64,000 nt of DNA from NCBI RefSeq assembly GCF_013364215.1, contig NZ_CP054923.1:5704001-5768000 (forward strand), read 5' to 3'. The stretch comes from Verrucosispora sp. NA02020. Lineage in GTDB: Bacteria; Actinomycetota; Actinomycetes; Mycobacteriales; Micromonosporaceae. The notes beneath the pieces were generated by a model. The model saw only the letters and a list, made by a program, of their open reading frames with translations, was not told the DNA's origin and made no database searches. Positions 52,304 to 61,742 of this stretch are shown piece after piece. Both the position numbers and the translations under genes were made by a program. Position 1 is the first letter of the stretch, and every line of letters starts with the position of its first letter.

Positions 52304-53233
52304 TCAGAGCTGCGGCAGCACCTGCGAGGCGACCAGGTCCAGGTGGTCCAGGTCGCCCAGGTCGAGCACCTGGAGGTAGGCCCGCTGGCTGCCCACGGCG
52401 GCGTACCGGCCGAGCTTGTCGACCACCTCGGCGGGCGTGCCGGCCAGCCCGTTCTCGCGCAGCTCGTCCGGTTCCCGGCCGATCACGGCGGCCCGTCGGG
52501 CCACCTCGGCGTCGTCCTTGCCGCAGCAGAGCACCAACGCGTTGGACCAGGTCAGCTCGTCCGGGTTCCGGCCGATCTCCTGGCAGGCGGCACGGACCCG
52601 CCCGAACTGGGTGACCGTGTCGTCGATCGAGACGAACGGCAGGTTGAACTCGTCGGCGTACCTGGCGGTGAGCTGCGGGGTCCGCTTCGCGCCCATGCCG
52701 CCGAGCAGGATCGGCGGGTGCGGCTGCTGCACCGGCTTGGGCAGCGCCGGCGAGTCGCTGACCTGGTAGTGGCGGCCGGTGAACGCGAACGTCTCCCCCG
52801 GCGGGGTACGCCACAGACCGGTGATCACGGCGAGCTGCTCGTCCAGCCGGTCGAAGCGTTCCTTGAGTGCCGGGAACGGGATCCCGTACGCGCTGTGCTC
52901 GGCGTCGTACCACCCGGTGCCGATGCCCAGTTCGACCCGGCCGCCACTCATCTGGTCGACCTGCGCGACGGTGATGGCCAGCGGGCCGGGCAGCCGGAAC
53001 GTCGCGGCGGTCATCAGCGTGCCGAGCCGGATCGAGCGGGTGTCGCGGGCCAGCCCGGCCAGGGTCGTCCAGGCGTCGGTGGGGCCCGGTTCGCCGCTGA
53101 CCGACCCCATCTTGAGGTAGTGGTCCGAGCGGAAGAAGGCGCCGAAGCCGGTCTCCTCGGCACGCCGGGCCACGGCCAGCAGGTCGTCGTAGGTCGCACC
53201 CTGCTGAGGTTCGGTGAAGATCCGCAGTTCCAT
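52304..53233 (-). CDS. LLM class F420-dependent oxidoreductase
   Basis: A 309-residue luciferase-like TIM-barrel enzyme that uses deazaflavin F420, a cofactor common in actinobacteria. Family landmarks are FRSDHYLKMG near residue 35, LGTLMTAATFR near 70, GRVELGIGTGWYDAEH near 97-112 and PPILLGGMGAKRT near 175. The substrate is unknown. It is divergent from the ABC transporter operon. Confidence 0.9.
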   Translation of the reverse strand: MELRIFTEPQQGATYDDLLAVARRAEETGFGAFFRSDHYLKMGSVSGEPGPTDAWTTLAGLARDTRSIRLGTLMTAATFRLPGPLAITVAQVDQMSGGRVELGIGTGWYDAEHSAYGIPFPALKERFDRLDEQLAVITGLWRTPPGETFAFTGRHYQVSDSPALPKPVQQPHPPILLGGMGAKRTPQLTARYADEFNLPFVSIDDTVTQFGRVRAACQEIGRNPDELTWSNALVLCCGKDDAEVARRAAVIGREPDELRENGLAGTPAEVVDKLGRYAAVGSQRAYLQVLDLGDLDHLDLVASQVLPQL

Positions 53234-53297
53234 GGACCGAGCATAGAAAGCCCACAGCCGTACCGCCCGACTTGTGGCGTTGATCTAGGGTGGTGCG

Positions 53298-53951
53298 GTG
53301 GGTGAACCGGTCGTCGCCGTCGCGGACCTGCACGTCGCGTTCGGCAGCGTGACCGTGGTGCGGGACGTCGGCTTCGACCTGCCGGCGGGCGGTGCGCTCT
53401 GCCTGGTCGGCGAGAACGGCGCGGGCAAGTCCACCGTGTTGCGCTGCGTCACCGGCCTGACCGACCCGAGCGCGGGCCGGGTCCGGGTGTTCGGGGCCGC
53501 GCCCGACGGCTCGGCCGCGTTCTGGCGCCGGGTGGTCGCCACCGTCGAACAGCCCAGTTGGTACGCCGGACTGACCGTCCGGGAACACGTGGAGCTGGTC
53601 CGGTTGGCCGGTGGCCACGACCCGGCCGACGGTCGGGTGGACGAACTGCTCTCCGTGCTGGGCCTGCGGGATCTCGGCGACGGCACCCCGGACCGGCTCT
53701 CCTCGGGCGAGCGGCAGCGGCTGCTGCTGGCCGCCGCCCTGGCCCGCCCGGCGGAGCTGCTGGTGCTCGACGAGCCGGAGCAGCGGCTGGACGCGGCGAT
53801 CCGACCGGTGGTGGCCGGTCTGCTCGGCGACCACCTGGCCGCCGGTGGGAGCCTGCTGTTCGCCAGTCACGATCCGGTCTTCGTGGCCGCCCTCGACTGT
53901 CCGGTCCTGCGGCTGCACACCGGGTCACCGGCGCCCGAACCAGGCACATGA
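53298..53951 (+). CDS. ABC transporter ATP-binding protein
   Basis: A 217-residue ATPase. Walker A is GENGAGKST (about 39-47), the signature is LSSGERQR near 135, and Walker B is LLVLDEP near 152. The H-loop is FASHD. The dimer probably powers the membrane protein encoded next, whose ATG overlaps this stop (ATGA). The start is GTG 53298. Transported substrate unknown. Confidence 0.9.
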   Translation: MGEPVVAVADLHVAFGSVTVVRDVGFDLPAGGALCLVGENGAGKSTVLRCVTGLTDPSAGRVRVFGAAPDGSAAFWRRVVATVEQPSWYAGLTVREHVELVRLAGGHDPADGRVDELLSVLGLRDLGDGTPDRLSSGERQRLLLAAALARPAELLVLDEPEQRLDAAIRPVVAGLLGDHLAAGGSLLFASHDPVFVAALDCPVLRLHTGSPAPEPGT

Positions 53952-55474
53952 CGCGGGTGGGCGAGGCGATTACCCGCCGGGAGCCGGCGCCGCCGACCGC
54001 CCGCAGGCTGCGCCGCTGGGTACGCCGGCAGCGGGCCGAACGGGCCCCCTCGCTCTCGCTGGAGAACGTGTACCTGCTGCTGCTGACCGTGGCGATCGCG
54101 GTCGCGATGTTCGGTCCGGGTGTCGGGTCGGCGATGTGGCCGGCGACGGGGGCGGCCCCGCCGGACCGGCTCGTGGTGCTGGTGCTGCTGGGTGCGGGTG
54201 CTGTCGGCCTGATGCTGCTGTTGCGTCAGACGGGCCCGCTGGTCCTCGGGCGCGGTGAGCTGACCTGGTTGCTGCCGGCGCCGGTGCCCCGGCGGGGGCT
54301 GCTGCTGCCGGCGCTGGTGCGGGCACTCACGGTCGGGGCGGTCATCGGCGCACTGCTGGCGCTGGTCGGCGCCGCCCGACTGGCGGTCCGCCCGGTCGCC
54401 GGGTCCGCCCTGGCCGCCTGGCTCGCCCTGGGTACGGCCGTCGGTGCGCTCCTGGCGTTGCTCGCGGTGACCGCGCAGCGTCGCCCCGGGTACGCCCGGA
54501 TGCTGGACGTGGCGTTGCCGGCGCTGCTGGTGGCGTTGGGCGCGACGGTGCTGCTCGCCCGGGTACGACCGCTGCCGGCGCTGCCCGGTGTCGCGGCGCC
54601 GCCGCTCCCGCTCACCCTCGGCGCCCTGCTCGTCGTCGCGGGCCTGACCGCCCTGGCCGTCCGCGACCTGGCGCGCCTGCCCGACGTCCGGCTGCACGAG
54701 CCGTCGTTGACCGTCGGCACGTACCTGGACGCCGCGTACGCCGTCGAGCCGTCGTTCCTCGCCGACCTGCGCGAGCGACGGTACTGGCGGCGGCGGGCAC
54801 TGCGGTCCCGGCCGTTGCGTCCCCGGTTCGGCCGGCTGGTGCCGCTGCAACAGGATCTGCTGGTGTTGCGCCGACGCGGGTGGCGGCTGGGCTGGCTGGC
54901 CGTGGCGACTCCGCTGCCCGCGTTGCTCAGTGCCGGTGCGGACTGGATGCCGGCGACCGCCCTGGTGCTGGGGGCGGTCACCACCGCCGGGGTCACCCTC
55001 GACGCGTTGCGCCGCGACGCGGCCCACCCGGCGCTGCTGCGGCTGCTCGGGCTGACCGGTCGACGGGCGGTCGCGATCCGGCTGGTCGTGCCGACGGTGC
55101 TGGCCACGGCCTGGTCCGGTCTGGCCGTGGCGGTGCTGGGGTTGCTCGGCGACCTGCCGCCGGGCCCCTGGTGGGCGCTGGGGCTGGCGTTCGGCCCGAC
55201 GGCCGCGATGATGGCCGTCCGGCGGGCGCAGGCGGGCCGGATCGACCACTCCCTGCCGCTGGTCGTCACCCCGATGGGCGCCTTCTCGCCCGGCCCGGTG
55301 CTGTGGCTGTTCAACGGCACGGACGTGCTGCTGTTCGCGACGCCCACGGTGGTCGCCCTCCTGGGTCCGGTGCAACCGGGCTGGGCCTGGGTCGCCGCCC
55401 AGGCCGCCTGCGCGGTGCTGGCGGTGCTGGCCTATCTGCGCTTCGGCACGGACGGCCGCCGTCCCCGGGTGTGA
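53948..55474 (+). CDS. ABC transporter membrane subunit, DUF6297-like
   Basis: A 508-residue membrane protein with about ten hydrophobic helices, starting at the ATG that overlaps the ATPase stop. A long soluble loop (about residues 235-310) separates two membrane halves. It resembles the DUF6297 permease-like proteins of actinobacteria. Substrate and direction of transport are unknown. Confidence 0.8.
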   Translation: MTRVGEAITRREPAPPTARRLRRWVRRQRAERAPSLSLENVYLLLLTVAIAVAMFGPGVGSAMWPATGAAPPDRLVVLVLLGAGAVGLMLLLRQTGPLVLGRGELTWLLPAPVPRRGLLLPALVRALTVGAVIGALLALVGAARLAVRPVAGSALAAWLALGTAVGALLALLAVTAQRRPGYARMLDVALPALLVALGATVLLARVRPLPALPGVAAPPLPLTLGALLVVAGLTALAVRDLARLPDVRLHEPSLTVGTYLDAAYAVEPSFLADLRERRYWRRRALRSRPLRPRFGRLVPLQQDLLVLRRRGWRLGWLAVATPLPALLSAGADWMPATALVLGAVTTAGVTLDALRRDAAHPALLRLLGLTGRRAVAIRLVVPTVLATAWSGLAVAVLGLLGDLPPGPWWALGLAFGPTAAMMAVRRAQAGRIDHSLPLVVTPMGAFSPGPVLWLFNGTDVLLFATPTVVALLGPVQPGWAWVAAQAACAVLAVLAYLRFGTDGRRPRV

Positions 55475-55509
55475 GTCACCGGCCGTTCCGGTCGAAGTGG
55501 ACGCAAATT

Positions 55510-55640
55510 CTTGCAGCGTTTACAACTGTCCGCAAGATGCTGGTGGCAAGTCGGATCGACTTGTGAATCAGAGGTTCCCAAGCATCGACGTCACTGTTAC
55601 GGTCACGCCATCACCGCAACTTCTTGCATAACTTGCAGGA
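55510..55640 (+). promoter_or_regulatory. CTTGCA motif cluster upstream of alpha-amylase gene 2
   Basis: CTTGCAGCG lies at 55510-55518, the inverted half site CGCAAG at about 55531, and the direct repeat CTTGCATAACTTGCAGG at 55623-55639, just ahead of the amylase GTG. The pattern fits MalR/Reg1-type operators of Streptomyces amylases and is shared with the first amylase gene. The regulator gene is not in this window. Confidence 0.55.
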
Positions 55641-55687
55641 AGCCGTGCTGTCACCACGTCTGCCTGACCGTCCCCCGAGGAGGGCCC

Positions 55688-57856
55688 GTGCGAATCCCCC
55701 GTCCCCGCGCCGCGATACCCGCGGCACTGGCCGCGACACTGGTCGCGGTCGGTCTCACCGTCGTCGCCGCCGGCACCGCGCCGGCCAGCGCCGCCGACGT
55801 ACGCGCCAACGGCGACGCGATCGTCCATCTGTTCCAGTGGCGGTGGGACTCCGTCGCGCAGGAGTGCGAGAGCACCCTCGGGCCCCAGGGCTGGGGCGGC
55901 GTGCAGGTCTCCCCGCCGCAGGAGCACGTGGTGCTGCCCAGCGCCGAAGGCGCCACGTACCCGTGGTGGCAGGACTACCAACCGGTGTCGTACCGGTTGG
56001 ACTCGACCCGACGCGGCACCAAGGCCCAGTTCGTCGACATGGTCGAGCGCTGCCGCGCCCAGGGCGTGAAGATCTATGTGGACATGGTGCTCAACCACAT
56101 GAGCGGCACCGGTTCGGCGGGCAGCGGTCCGGGCAGCGCCGGCACCGTCTACGGCAAGTACAGCTACCCCAACCTCTTCAACGACGGCTCCGGCGACGCC
56201 TACGGCTACGGCGACTTCGCACCCTGCTACCGGCGGATCAGCAACTGGGGCAACAAGCAGGAGGTCCAGGACTGCGAGCTGCTCGACCTGGCCGACCTGA
56301 ACACCGCAGATCCCGAGGTACGCCGCAAGATCGCCAAGTATATGAACGCGGTCATCGACCTGGGGGTGGCCGGCTTCCGGGTGGACGCCGCCAAGCACGT
56401 CCAGGAGGCGCACCTGGGCGACATCATCAACCGGTTGCGGGACGTACCCGGCTTCGGCGGTCGACCGGACCTGTTCCACGAGGTGTACGGCGACGGGACG
56501 ATCCCCTACACCGCGTACGCGCCGTACGGCGGGGTGACCAACTTCGACTACCAGCGCGCCGTCTCCTCGGCGTTCCGCGACGGCAACATCGCCCAGTTGG
56601 GCAACCTGCCGAACTACGGTGGACTCACCGCCGCACAGGCGGTCGTCTTCGTCGACAACCACGACACCCAGCGTGAGAACCCGACGCTGACCTACAAGAG
56701 CGGCGCCCGCTACTACCTGGCGGACACGTTCATGATGGCCCACCCGTACGGTCGGCCCCAGCTCATGTCGAGCTACGCGTTCGGCTCCGTGCACGGGCAG
56801 GGCCCGCCCAGCTCGTCCAACGGCACCACGCTGGCCGCCGACTGCACCGGCGGCGCCTGGATCTGCGAGCACCGCAACGCGGGGGTGGCGGGCATGCCGG
56901 GCTTCCGCAACGCGGTCGCCGGCACCGGCATCGGATCGGTGGTCACCGACGGCAACGGGCGGTTGGCCTTCGCCCGGGGCAACCGGGGGTACGCCGCCTT
57001 CAACGCCACCACCAGCGCCTGGAGCCGTAGCTTCGCCACCTCGTTGCCGGACGGCCGCTACTGCAACGTCGGTCGCGGCGCGTACGACCGGTCCACCGGG
57101 GCCTGCCCCGGCGGCGCGGTGACCGTCTCCGGTGGCGCCTTCACCGCGTCGATCGCCGCAGACCAGGCGGTCGCCCTGCACGTCGAGGCCCGACTGGACG
57201 GCGCCACGCCCACCCCGACGGTGACCCCGACCGGCTCGCCGACCCCGACCGCGAGCCCGACGGTCCCGGCCGGTTCCACCCGGTTCACCGCCACCGTCTC
57301 CACCGACCCCGGCCAGGAGGTGTACGTCGTCGGCTCGATCCCGGCGCTCGGCTCCTGGAACCCCGCGAACGGGGTGAAGCTCTCCACCACCTCGGGCAGC
57401 TATCCGACCTGGACGGGCTCGGTGTCGGTGCCCGCGGGCACCGCGTTCGAGTGGAAGCTGGTCAAGGTCGGCAACGGCTCGGTGCAGTGGGAGAACGACC
57501 CCAACCGCACCGGCACCGCCGGCACCGCGCTGACCGCCACCTGGAACCAGCCGGTCAGCACCCCGCCGGCCGCCACCACGGTCTCCTTCCGGGCGACCGC
57601 CACCACCACGCTCGGCCAGCACCTCTATGTCGTCGGCGACCTGCCCGCGCTCGGCGGCTGGGACCCGGCCAAGGGGGTCCGCCTGTCGCCGACCGCCTAC
57701 CCGCTCTGGACCGGCGGGCTGAACCTGCCGACCGGCACCGCGTTCTCCTACAAGTACGTCAAGCGCACCGACTCGGGCCAGGTGGTCTGGGAGTCGGGCG
57801 CCAACCGCACCGCCACCGCCACCGGCTCGGTCACCCTGACCGACACCTGGCGCTGA
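55688..57856 (+). CDS. Secreted GH13 alpha-amylase with two CBM20 domains
   Basis: Secreted enzyme of 722 residues. A signal peptide (to about residue 36, ASAAD) precedes the GH13 barrel, with D233 (GFRVDAAKH), E265 (LFHEVYG) and D326 (VDNHDTQ). Domain C follows, then a Thr/Pro linker and two starch-binding CBM20 modules (about 533-625 and 635-722, each with VYVVGSIPALGSWNP-like cores). Raw-starch binding is expected. GTG 55688 follows GAGGAGGG. It is a longer paralogue of the 45.7 kb gene and is probably coregulated with it. Confidence 0.95.
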   Translation: MRIPRPRAAIPAALAATLVAVGLTVVAAGTAPASAADVRANGDAIVHLFQWRWDSVAQECESTLGPQGWGGVQVSPPQEHVVLPSAEGATYPWWQDYQPVSYRLDSTRRGTKAQFVDMVERCRAQGVKIYVDMVLNHMSGTGSAGSGPGSAGTVYGKYSYPNLFNDGSGDAYGYGDFAPCYRRISNWGNKQEVQDCELLDLADLNTADPEVRRKIAKYMNAVIDLGVAGFRVDAAKHVQEAHLGDIINRLRDVPGFGGRPDLFHEVYGDGTIPYTAYAPYGGVTNFDYQRAVSSAFRDGNIAQLGNLPNYGGLTAAQAVVFVDNHDTQRENPTLTYKSGARYYLADTFMMAHPYGRPQLMSSYAFGSVHGQGPPSSSNGTTLAADCTGGAWICEHRNAGVAGMPGFRNAVAGTGIGSVVTDGNGRLAFARGNRGYAAFNATTSAWSRSFATSLPDGRYCNVGRGAYDRSTGACPGGAVTVSGGAFTASIAADQAVALHVEARLDGATPTPTVTPTGSPTPTASPTVPAGSTRFTATVSTDPGQEVYVVGSIPALGSWNPANGVKLSTTSGSYPTWTGSVSVPAGTAFEWKLVKVGNGSVQWENDPNRTGTAGTALTATWNQPVSTPPAATTVSFRATATTTLGQHLYVVGDLPALGGWDPAKGVRLSPTAYPLWTGGLNLPTGTAFSYKYVKRTDSGQVVWESGANRTATATGSVTLTDTWR

Positions 57857-57871
57857 CCGCGACCGAACACA

Positions 57872-57906
57872 GCGGCCCCTCCCGACGTCGTGTCGGGAGG
57901 GGCCGC
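57872..57906 (+). terminator. Terminator after alpha-amylase gene 2
   Basis: Perfect 15-bp arms (GCGGCCCCTCCCGAC 57872-57886 and 57892-57906) with a 5-base loop, 15 bases after the stop. Confidence 0.88.
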
Positions 57907-57952
57907 CCCCGTTCCGCCCGGTCGACCGGGTCGGGCCTCGGCGCGTCGACGG

Positions 57953-58648
57953 TCAGGGGGTCGCGCGCCGGATGATCAGATAGCTGACGGCGGCGAGTGG
58001 CAGCGTGAGCAGCGCCGGCCAGCCCACCAGGAGGACGGCGCCCGACTGGTCGGCGAACCAGCCACCGATCGCCGACCACCAGCCACGCCAGGTCGCCAGC
58101 ACCACGGCTCCACCGATCACGACCAGCGCCACGGTGCTCAGGGCGAGCATGCCGTTGACGCCCCACCGCTTGAACACCAGAGCGATCGCGATCCCCAGGA
58201 AGCCGAGCAGCAGGAACGGGATCGCGAAGCCGAGGAAGCGCAGCACCGGGTTCTCCACCCAGAGGAACGGTATGCCGAAGAAGGTCAGGCCGACGCCCCA
58301 GCCTGCGGTGGCCTCCTCGACGACGGCGAGCAGATAGAGCGCGGCCGCGTAGACGATCGCCTGGGCGCCGAAGGTGAGCACGTTGCCGAGGTAGAAGTTG
58401 CGGCGCGAGATGCCCAGTCCGATCGCGAACGGGAAGTCCTGAGTGATGCTGTTGACGCAGGCGACGAACATCACGACGTAGATGCTGGCCAGTCCACCCG
58501 TGGTCGGTGTGGAATCGGTCGACTCGTTCATCGAGCTGAAGAGCGCCAGGTTGATGAGGAAGCTGAGGGCGAGGATCCCCCAGGGCCAGCCGACCACGCT
58601 GGGCCAGGCGACGAACTGAAGCCGGGCGACGGTCAGGGCACGGTTCAT
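57953..58648 (-). CDS. ABC-2 type membrane subunit of the YtrA-linked transporter
   Basis: A 231-residue membrane protein with six hydrophobic helices (for example GILALSFLINLALF and LLLGFLGIAIALVF), typical of short ABC-2 permeases. The start overlaps the ATPase stop (ATGA). With the ATPase and GntR regulator it forms an operon of the kind that responds to cell-envelope stress in Gram-positive bacteria; the substrate is unknown. Confidence 0.85.
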   Translation of the reverse strand: MNRALTVARLQFVAWPSVVGWPWGILALSFLINLALFSSMNESTDSTPTTGGLASIYVVMFVACVNSITQDFPFAIGLGISRRNFYLGNVLTFGAQAIVYAAALYLLAVVEEATAGWGVGLTFFGIPFLWVENPVLRFLGFAIPFLLLGFLGIAIALVFKRWGVNGMLALSTVALVVIGGAVVLATWRGWWSAIGGWFADQSGAVLLVGWPALLTLPLAAVSYLIIRRATP

Positions 58649-59556
58649 CGGACAGCCTCCGTGCTGGTCGCGCCGGCGGCGTGTCCGTCGGCCGAGGTGG
58701 TCAGGCGCACGACGGTGTCCTGCAACGACGCGGCCTCCAGGGCCAGGCCCAGGGACCGGGCCCGCTCCTGGTCCGCCGGGCCGAAGTCACCGCGTACGGT
58801 GGCGCGGGCCGTGCCGCCGAGCAGCACCCGGTGCAGTTCGGTGGCGGTACGGCTGAACTCGTCCACCGCCGCGACCGGGCCGGCGACGGTGAGCACCTGG
58901 CCGCGCAGGGCCTCCGCCTCCTCGTCGAGCAGCAGCCGTCCGGCGTCGATCAGCAGCACGTGCTCGATCAGGTCGCTGACCTCGTCGATGAGGTGGGTCG
59001 AGAGCACGATCGTGCGGGGGTGTTCGGTGTAGTCGGCCAGCAGCCGGTCGTAGAAGATCTGCCGGGCCACCGCGTCCAGGCCGAGGTAGGGCTCGTCGAA
59101 GAAGGTCAACGGTGCCCGCGTGGCCAGCCCGACGATGATGCCCAGCGCCGAGAGCATGCCCCGGGAGAGCTTGCGGACGTTGCGGCGCGGCGGCAGCCGG
59201 AAGTCCTCGACCAACTGCTGCGCGAACGCCTCGTCCCACCCGGGGTGGATCAGGGCGGCGGCCCGCAGCACGTGCCGCACCTGGAGGTTCGACGGGTAGG
59301 TCTGGCTCTCCTTGATGAACGAGATCCGGGACAGCACGCCCTCGTTCTCGTACGGGTGCTGCCCGAAGACCGCGACCTCGCCGGAGGTGGCGAAGGTCTG
59401 CGCGGTGAGGATCTGCATCAGCGTGGTCTTGCCGGCGCCGTTGCGTCCCAGCAGGCCGTAGATCCGGTTTCCGGCGAGCGAGAAGCTGACCCGGTCCAGC
59501 GCCGTGACGCCGCGGTACTTCTTGGTGAGGTCGGTGACGGTGACGACGGGGCTCAT
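58645..59556 (-). CDS. ABC transporter ATPase
   Basis: A 303-residue ATP-binding subunit. Walker A is GRNGAGKTT (37-45), the signature-like motif is LSRGMLSALG near 133, Walker B is LTFFDEP and the H-loop is STHL. The canonical LSGGQ is reduced to LSRGM, as in YtrB-type ATPases. The stop overlaps the permease start and its own start overlaps the regulator stop. Confidence 0.88.
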   Translation of the reverse strand: MSPVVTVTDLTKKYRGVTALDRVSFSLAGNRIYGLLGRNGAGKTTLMQILTAQTFATSGEVAVFGQHPYENEGVLSRISFIKESQTYPSNLQVRHVLRAAALIHPGWDEAFAQQLVEDFRLPPRRNVRKLSRGMLSALGIIVGLATRAPLTFFDEPYLGLDAVARQIFYDRLLADYTEHPRTIVLSTHLIDEVSDLIEHVLLIDAGRLLLDEEAEALRGQVLTVAGPVAAVDEFSRTATELHRVLLGGTARATVRGDFGPADQERARSLGLALEAASLQDTVVRLTTSADGHAAGATSTEAVR

Positions 59557-59924
59557 CGCTCCCCCTCCCAGGTGTCGATCATGCTCTTGAGTTCCGCCGG
59601 GTCGATGCCGAGCTTGCGTGCCTCGGCGACCAGCGGTTGCACGTACTGCCGGGCGAACTCGTCACGGCGTCGACCGCGCAGCGTGGCGCGGGCGCCGGAG
59701 GAGACGAACATCCCGATTCCTCGTTTCTTGTAGAGCGTTCCGTCGTCGACGAGCTTGTTGACCCCCTTGGCGGCGGTCGCCGGGTTGATCCGGTGGAAGG
59801 CCGCCAACTCGTTCGTGGACGGCACCTGCGCCTCCTCGGCCAGCGTCCCGTCCAGGATCGAGTTCTCCAGCAGCTCGGCGATCTGGAGAAAGATCGGCCG
59901 ACCGTCCTCCATCACGCCCGCCAC
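59553..59924 (-). CDS. GntR family regulator, YtrA subfamily
   Basis: A 123-residue repressor-type protein. The N-terminal winged helix (IFLQIAELLENSILDG, VPSTNELAAFHRINPATAAK) and a short C-terminal dimer domain without effector pocket define the YtrA subgroup. Such proteins usually repress their own ABC operon. The start is GTG 59924 or ATG 59912. Upstream (59953-59972), CATGTAACTAACCATG is a plausible operator. Confidence 0.88.
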   Translation of the reverse strand: MAGVMEDGRPIFLQIAELLENSILDGTLAEEAQVPSTNELAAFHRINPATAAKGVNKLVDDGTLYKKRGIGMFVSSGARATLRGRRRDEFARQYVQPLVAEARKLGIDPAELKSMIDTWEGER

Positions 59925-60054
59925 CCGCCACCCTGGTTGGCCGGTTCACTACTCATGTAACTAACCATGCAACCTCGGTGCGTCGCTGTCAAGTCGCGGT
60001 GCGGTCCGTTAACCTTCCGACCCGGTGTGCGCGTCTACGTACCGGGAGGTGCGC

Positions 60055-60579
60055 ATGACCGACGGACACCCGGCTCCGCCGGAGGGCTTCGCCGAGTTCG
60101 TGACAGCCCGGTCCCCCGCGTTGCTCCGGTCGGCCTGGCTGCTGACCGGCGACGTCGGGCGGGCGGAGGACCTGTTGCAGACCGTGCTCGCCGCCGCATG
60201 GCAGCGCTGGTCGACGGTGTCCACCGGACATCCCGAGGCGTACCTGCGACGCGCCCTGTTCACCACGTACGTCTCGTGGTGGCGACGCCGGTGGCGGGCC
60301 GAGGTCCCGGCCGCCGCACCGCCCGAACAGTCCGGCCCGAGCGACCTGGCTCGCGAGTCGGCCGACCGGGACGCGCTTCGCCGCGCGCTGGCCCGCCTCA
60401 GCCGCCAGCAACGGGCGATCGTGGTGCTGCGCTACGCCGAGGACCTCTCCGTGGAGCGCACCGCCGAGGTGCTGGGCTGCTCGACCAACACCGTGAAGGT
60501 GCAGTCCTCCCGTGCCCTACGCAGCCTGCGTACCGATCCGAACCTGGACCTGTTCACCCAACGGAAGGTCGTGTCGTGA
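60055..60579 (+). CDS. SigE-family RNA polymerase sigma factor
   Basis: A 174-residue ECF-type sigma factor of the actinobacterial SigE family. Region 2 (FVTARSPALLRSAWLLTGD, then AEDLLQTVLAAAWQRW) and region 4 (LSRQQRAIVVLRYAEDLSVE, then STNTVKVQSSRAL) are both intact. ATG 60055 follows GGGAGG. The TGA overlaps the GTG of a membrane protein that probably serves as its anti-sigma partner. Confidence 0.92.
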   Translation: MTDGHPAPPEGFAEFVTARSPALLRSAWLLTGDVGRAEDLLQTVLAAAWQRWSTVSTGHPEAYLRRALFTTYVSWWRRRWRAEVPAAAPPEQSGPSDLARESADRDALRRALARLSRQQRAIVVLRYAEDLSVERTAEVLGCSTNTVKVQSSRALRSLRTDPNLDLFTQRKVVS

Positions 60580-61739
60580 GCCGTGACGACGAGGACATCC
60601 GCCACCTGTTCGCCGACGCCGTCCCCCCGCTGCCCACCCCGCACGACCGCATCGCCGAGGTCGGGATCCGGGTACGCCGACACCGTCGCCGGGTGGTCAC
60701 CGGCACGGCGGCGGCCGTCACCCTGGTCGTGGCGCTCGGCGTCGGCCTGCCCGCGCTGTGGGGGCCGGACCGGACCGCCCCACCGGTGCAGACCACCGAC
60801 CCGACCGGCGAGGTCGTCTGCCCGACCAGCCTCGCCGGAGAGCCCGACCTGGACGCCGTGCGCTACGGCGACGACGAACCACTCGTCCCGCCTGGAGCCG
60901 TCGAGATCACCACCTGCGAGGTGCAGGTCGGGACCGCTGGGGTGGTCCACGAGCGCCCTGGCCCGCGTACCCTCACCGCCGGGGTGGACGAGATCGTCCG
61001 CCTGCTCAACGCCCAGCCGCCTCAACCGGTCGACGGACGGGGGCGAGCGACACCCGACGGCAGGCCGATGTGCAACGCCGCAGCGCGCAACGAGGTGACC
61101 GTCCTGGTGCTGCGCTACCCCGACCGCGAGCCGGTGACCGTCTGGACGAACGCGAACTGCCGGGTGTCGATCACTGCCACGCACGGGCGGGCGCTGGACT
61201 CCGAGGTCTTCTCGACGTTCCTCGACCGGTACCGGGCACAACTCGTCGCCACCACCGACCCGGCCACGATCACCAGCCCGGACTGCCCGGCCACGATCCC
61301 CGCCGACCGGGTACGGAACAAGCCGTCCAACCCGGGGCCACCGGACCGGATCCGGCTCGACAACAGCGACCCCTACGACACGGTCCTGCCGACCCCGCTG
61401 GTCGAGGTCACCGCCTGTCGGTACGAGGTGGACGACGGCACCGCCGAACTGGTCCGGCAGGAGCGGCGGCGCGCGGGAGCCGACGACCTGCGCCCGGTGC
61501 TCAACGGCACGTTCGACCGAAAGGCCATGAGCAGCGACTGCGGCGGGTGGCCGGGCTATCCCGCGCCCACCGCGTTCGACACGCTGACCGTGGCCGACGC
61601 GACCGGTGCCACGGCCGAGTTCTGGGTCCGGCACATCCCCTGCCGCAGCGCCCGGCACTTCTACGGCGCCAACAAGCAGGTCACCGCACCGTTGCTCGAC
61701 GCGCTCACCGACCTGCTCGGCCCGCCGCCCGCCCCGTAG
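60576..61739 (+). CDS. Membrane protein coupled to SigE-family sigma factor
   Basis: A 387-residue protein. The cytoplasmic N-terminus of about 40 residues (DEDIRHLFADAVPPLP) resembles segments that bind sigma factors. One transmembrane helix (VVTGTAAAVTLVVALGVGLPAL) follows, then a large extracytoplasmic part with about ten cysteines in two similar halves. It is probably an anti-sigma or sensor partner by position (GTGA overlap); no zinc anti-sigma motif is seen. Confidence 0.75.
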   Translation: MSRDDEDIRHLFADAVPPLPTPHDRIAEVGIRVRRHRRRVVTGTAAAVTLVVALGVGLPALWGPDRTAPPVQTTDPTGEVVCPTSLAGEPDLDAVRYGDDEPLVPPGAVEITTCEVQVGTAGVVHERPGPRTLTAGVDEIVRLLNAQPPQPVDGRGRATPDGRPMCNAAARNEVTVLVLRYPDREPVTVWTNANCRVSITATHGRALDSEVFSTFLDRYRAQLVATTDPATITSPDCPATIPADRVRNKPSNPGPPDRIRLDNSDPYDTVLPTPLVEVTACRYEVDDGTAELVRQERRRAGADDLRPVLNGTFDRKAMSSDCGGWPGYPAPTAFDTLTVADATGATAEFWVRHIPCRSARHFYGANKQVTAPLLDALTDLLGPPPAP

Positions 61740-61742
61740 CGG

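Noticed and set aside
55568..57622. 684-codon open frame antisense to alpha-amylase 2
   Set aside because: The sense strand has all GH13 catalytic motifs and CBM20 domains; the antisense product has no domain.
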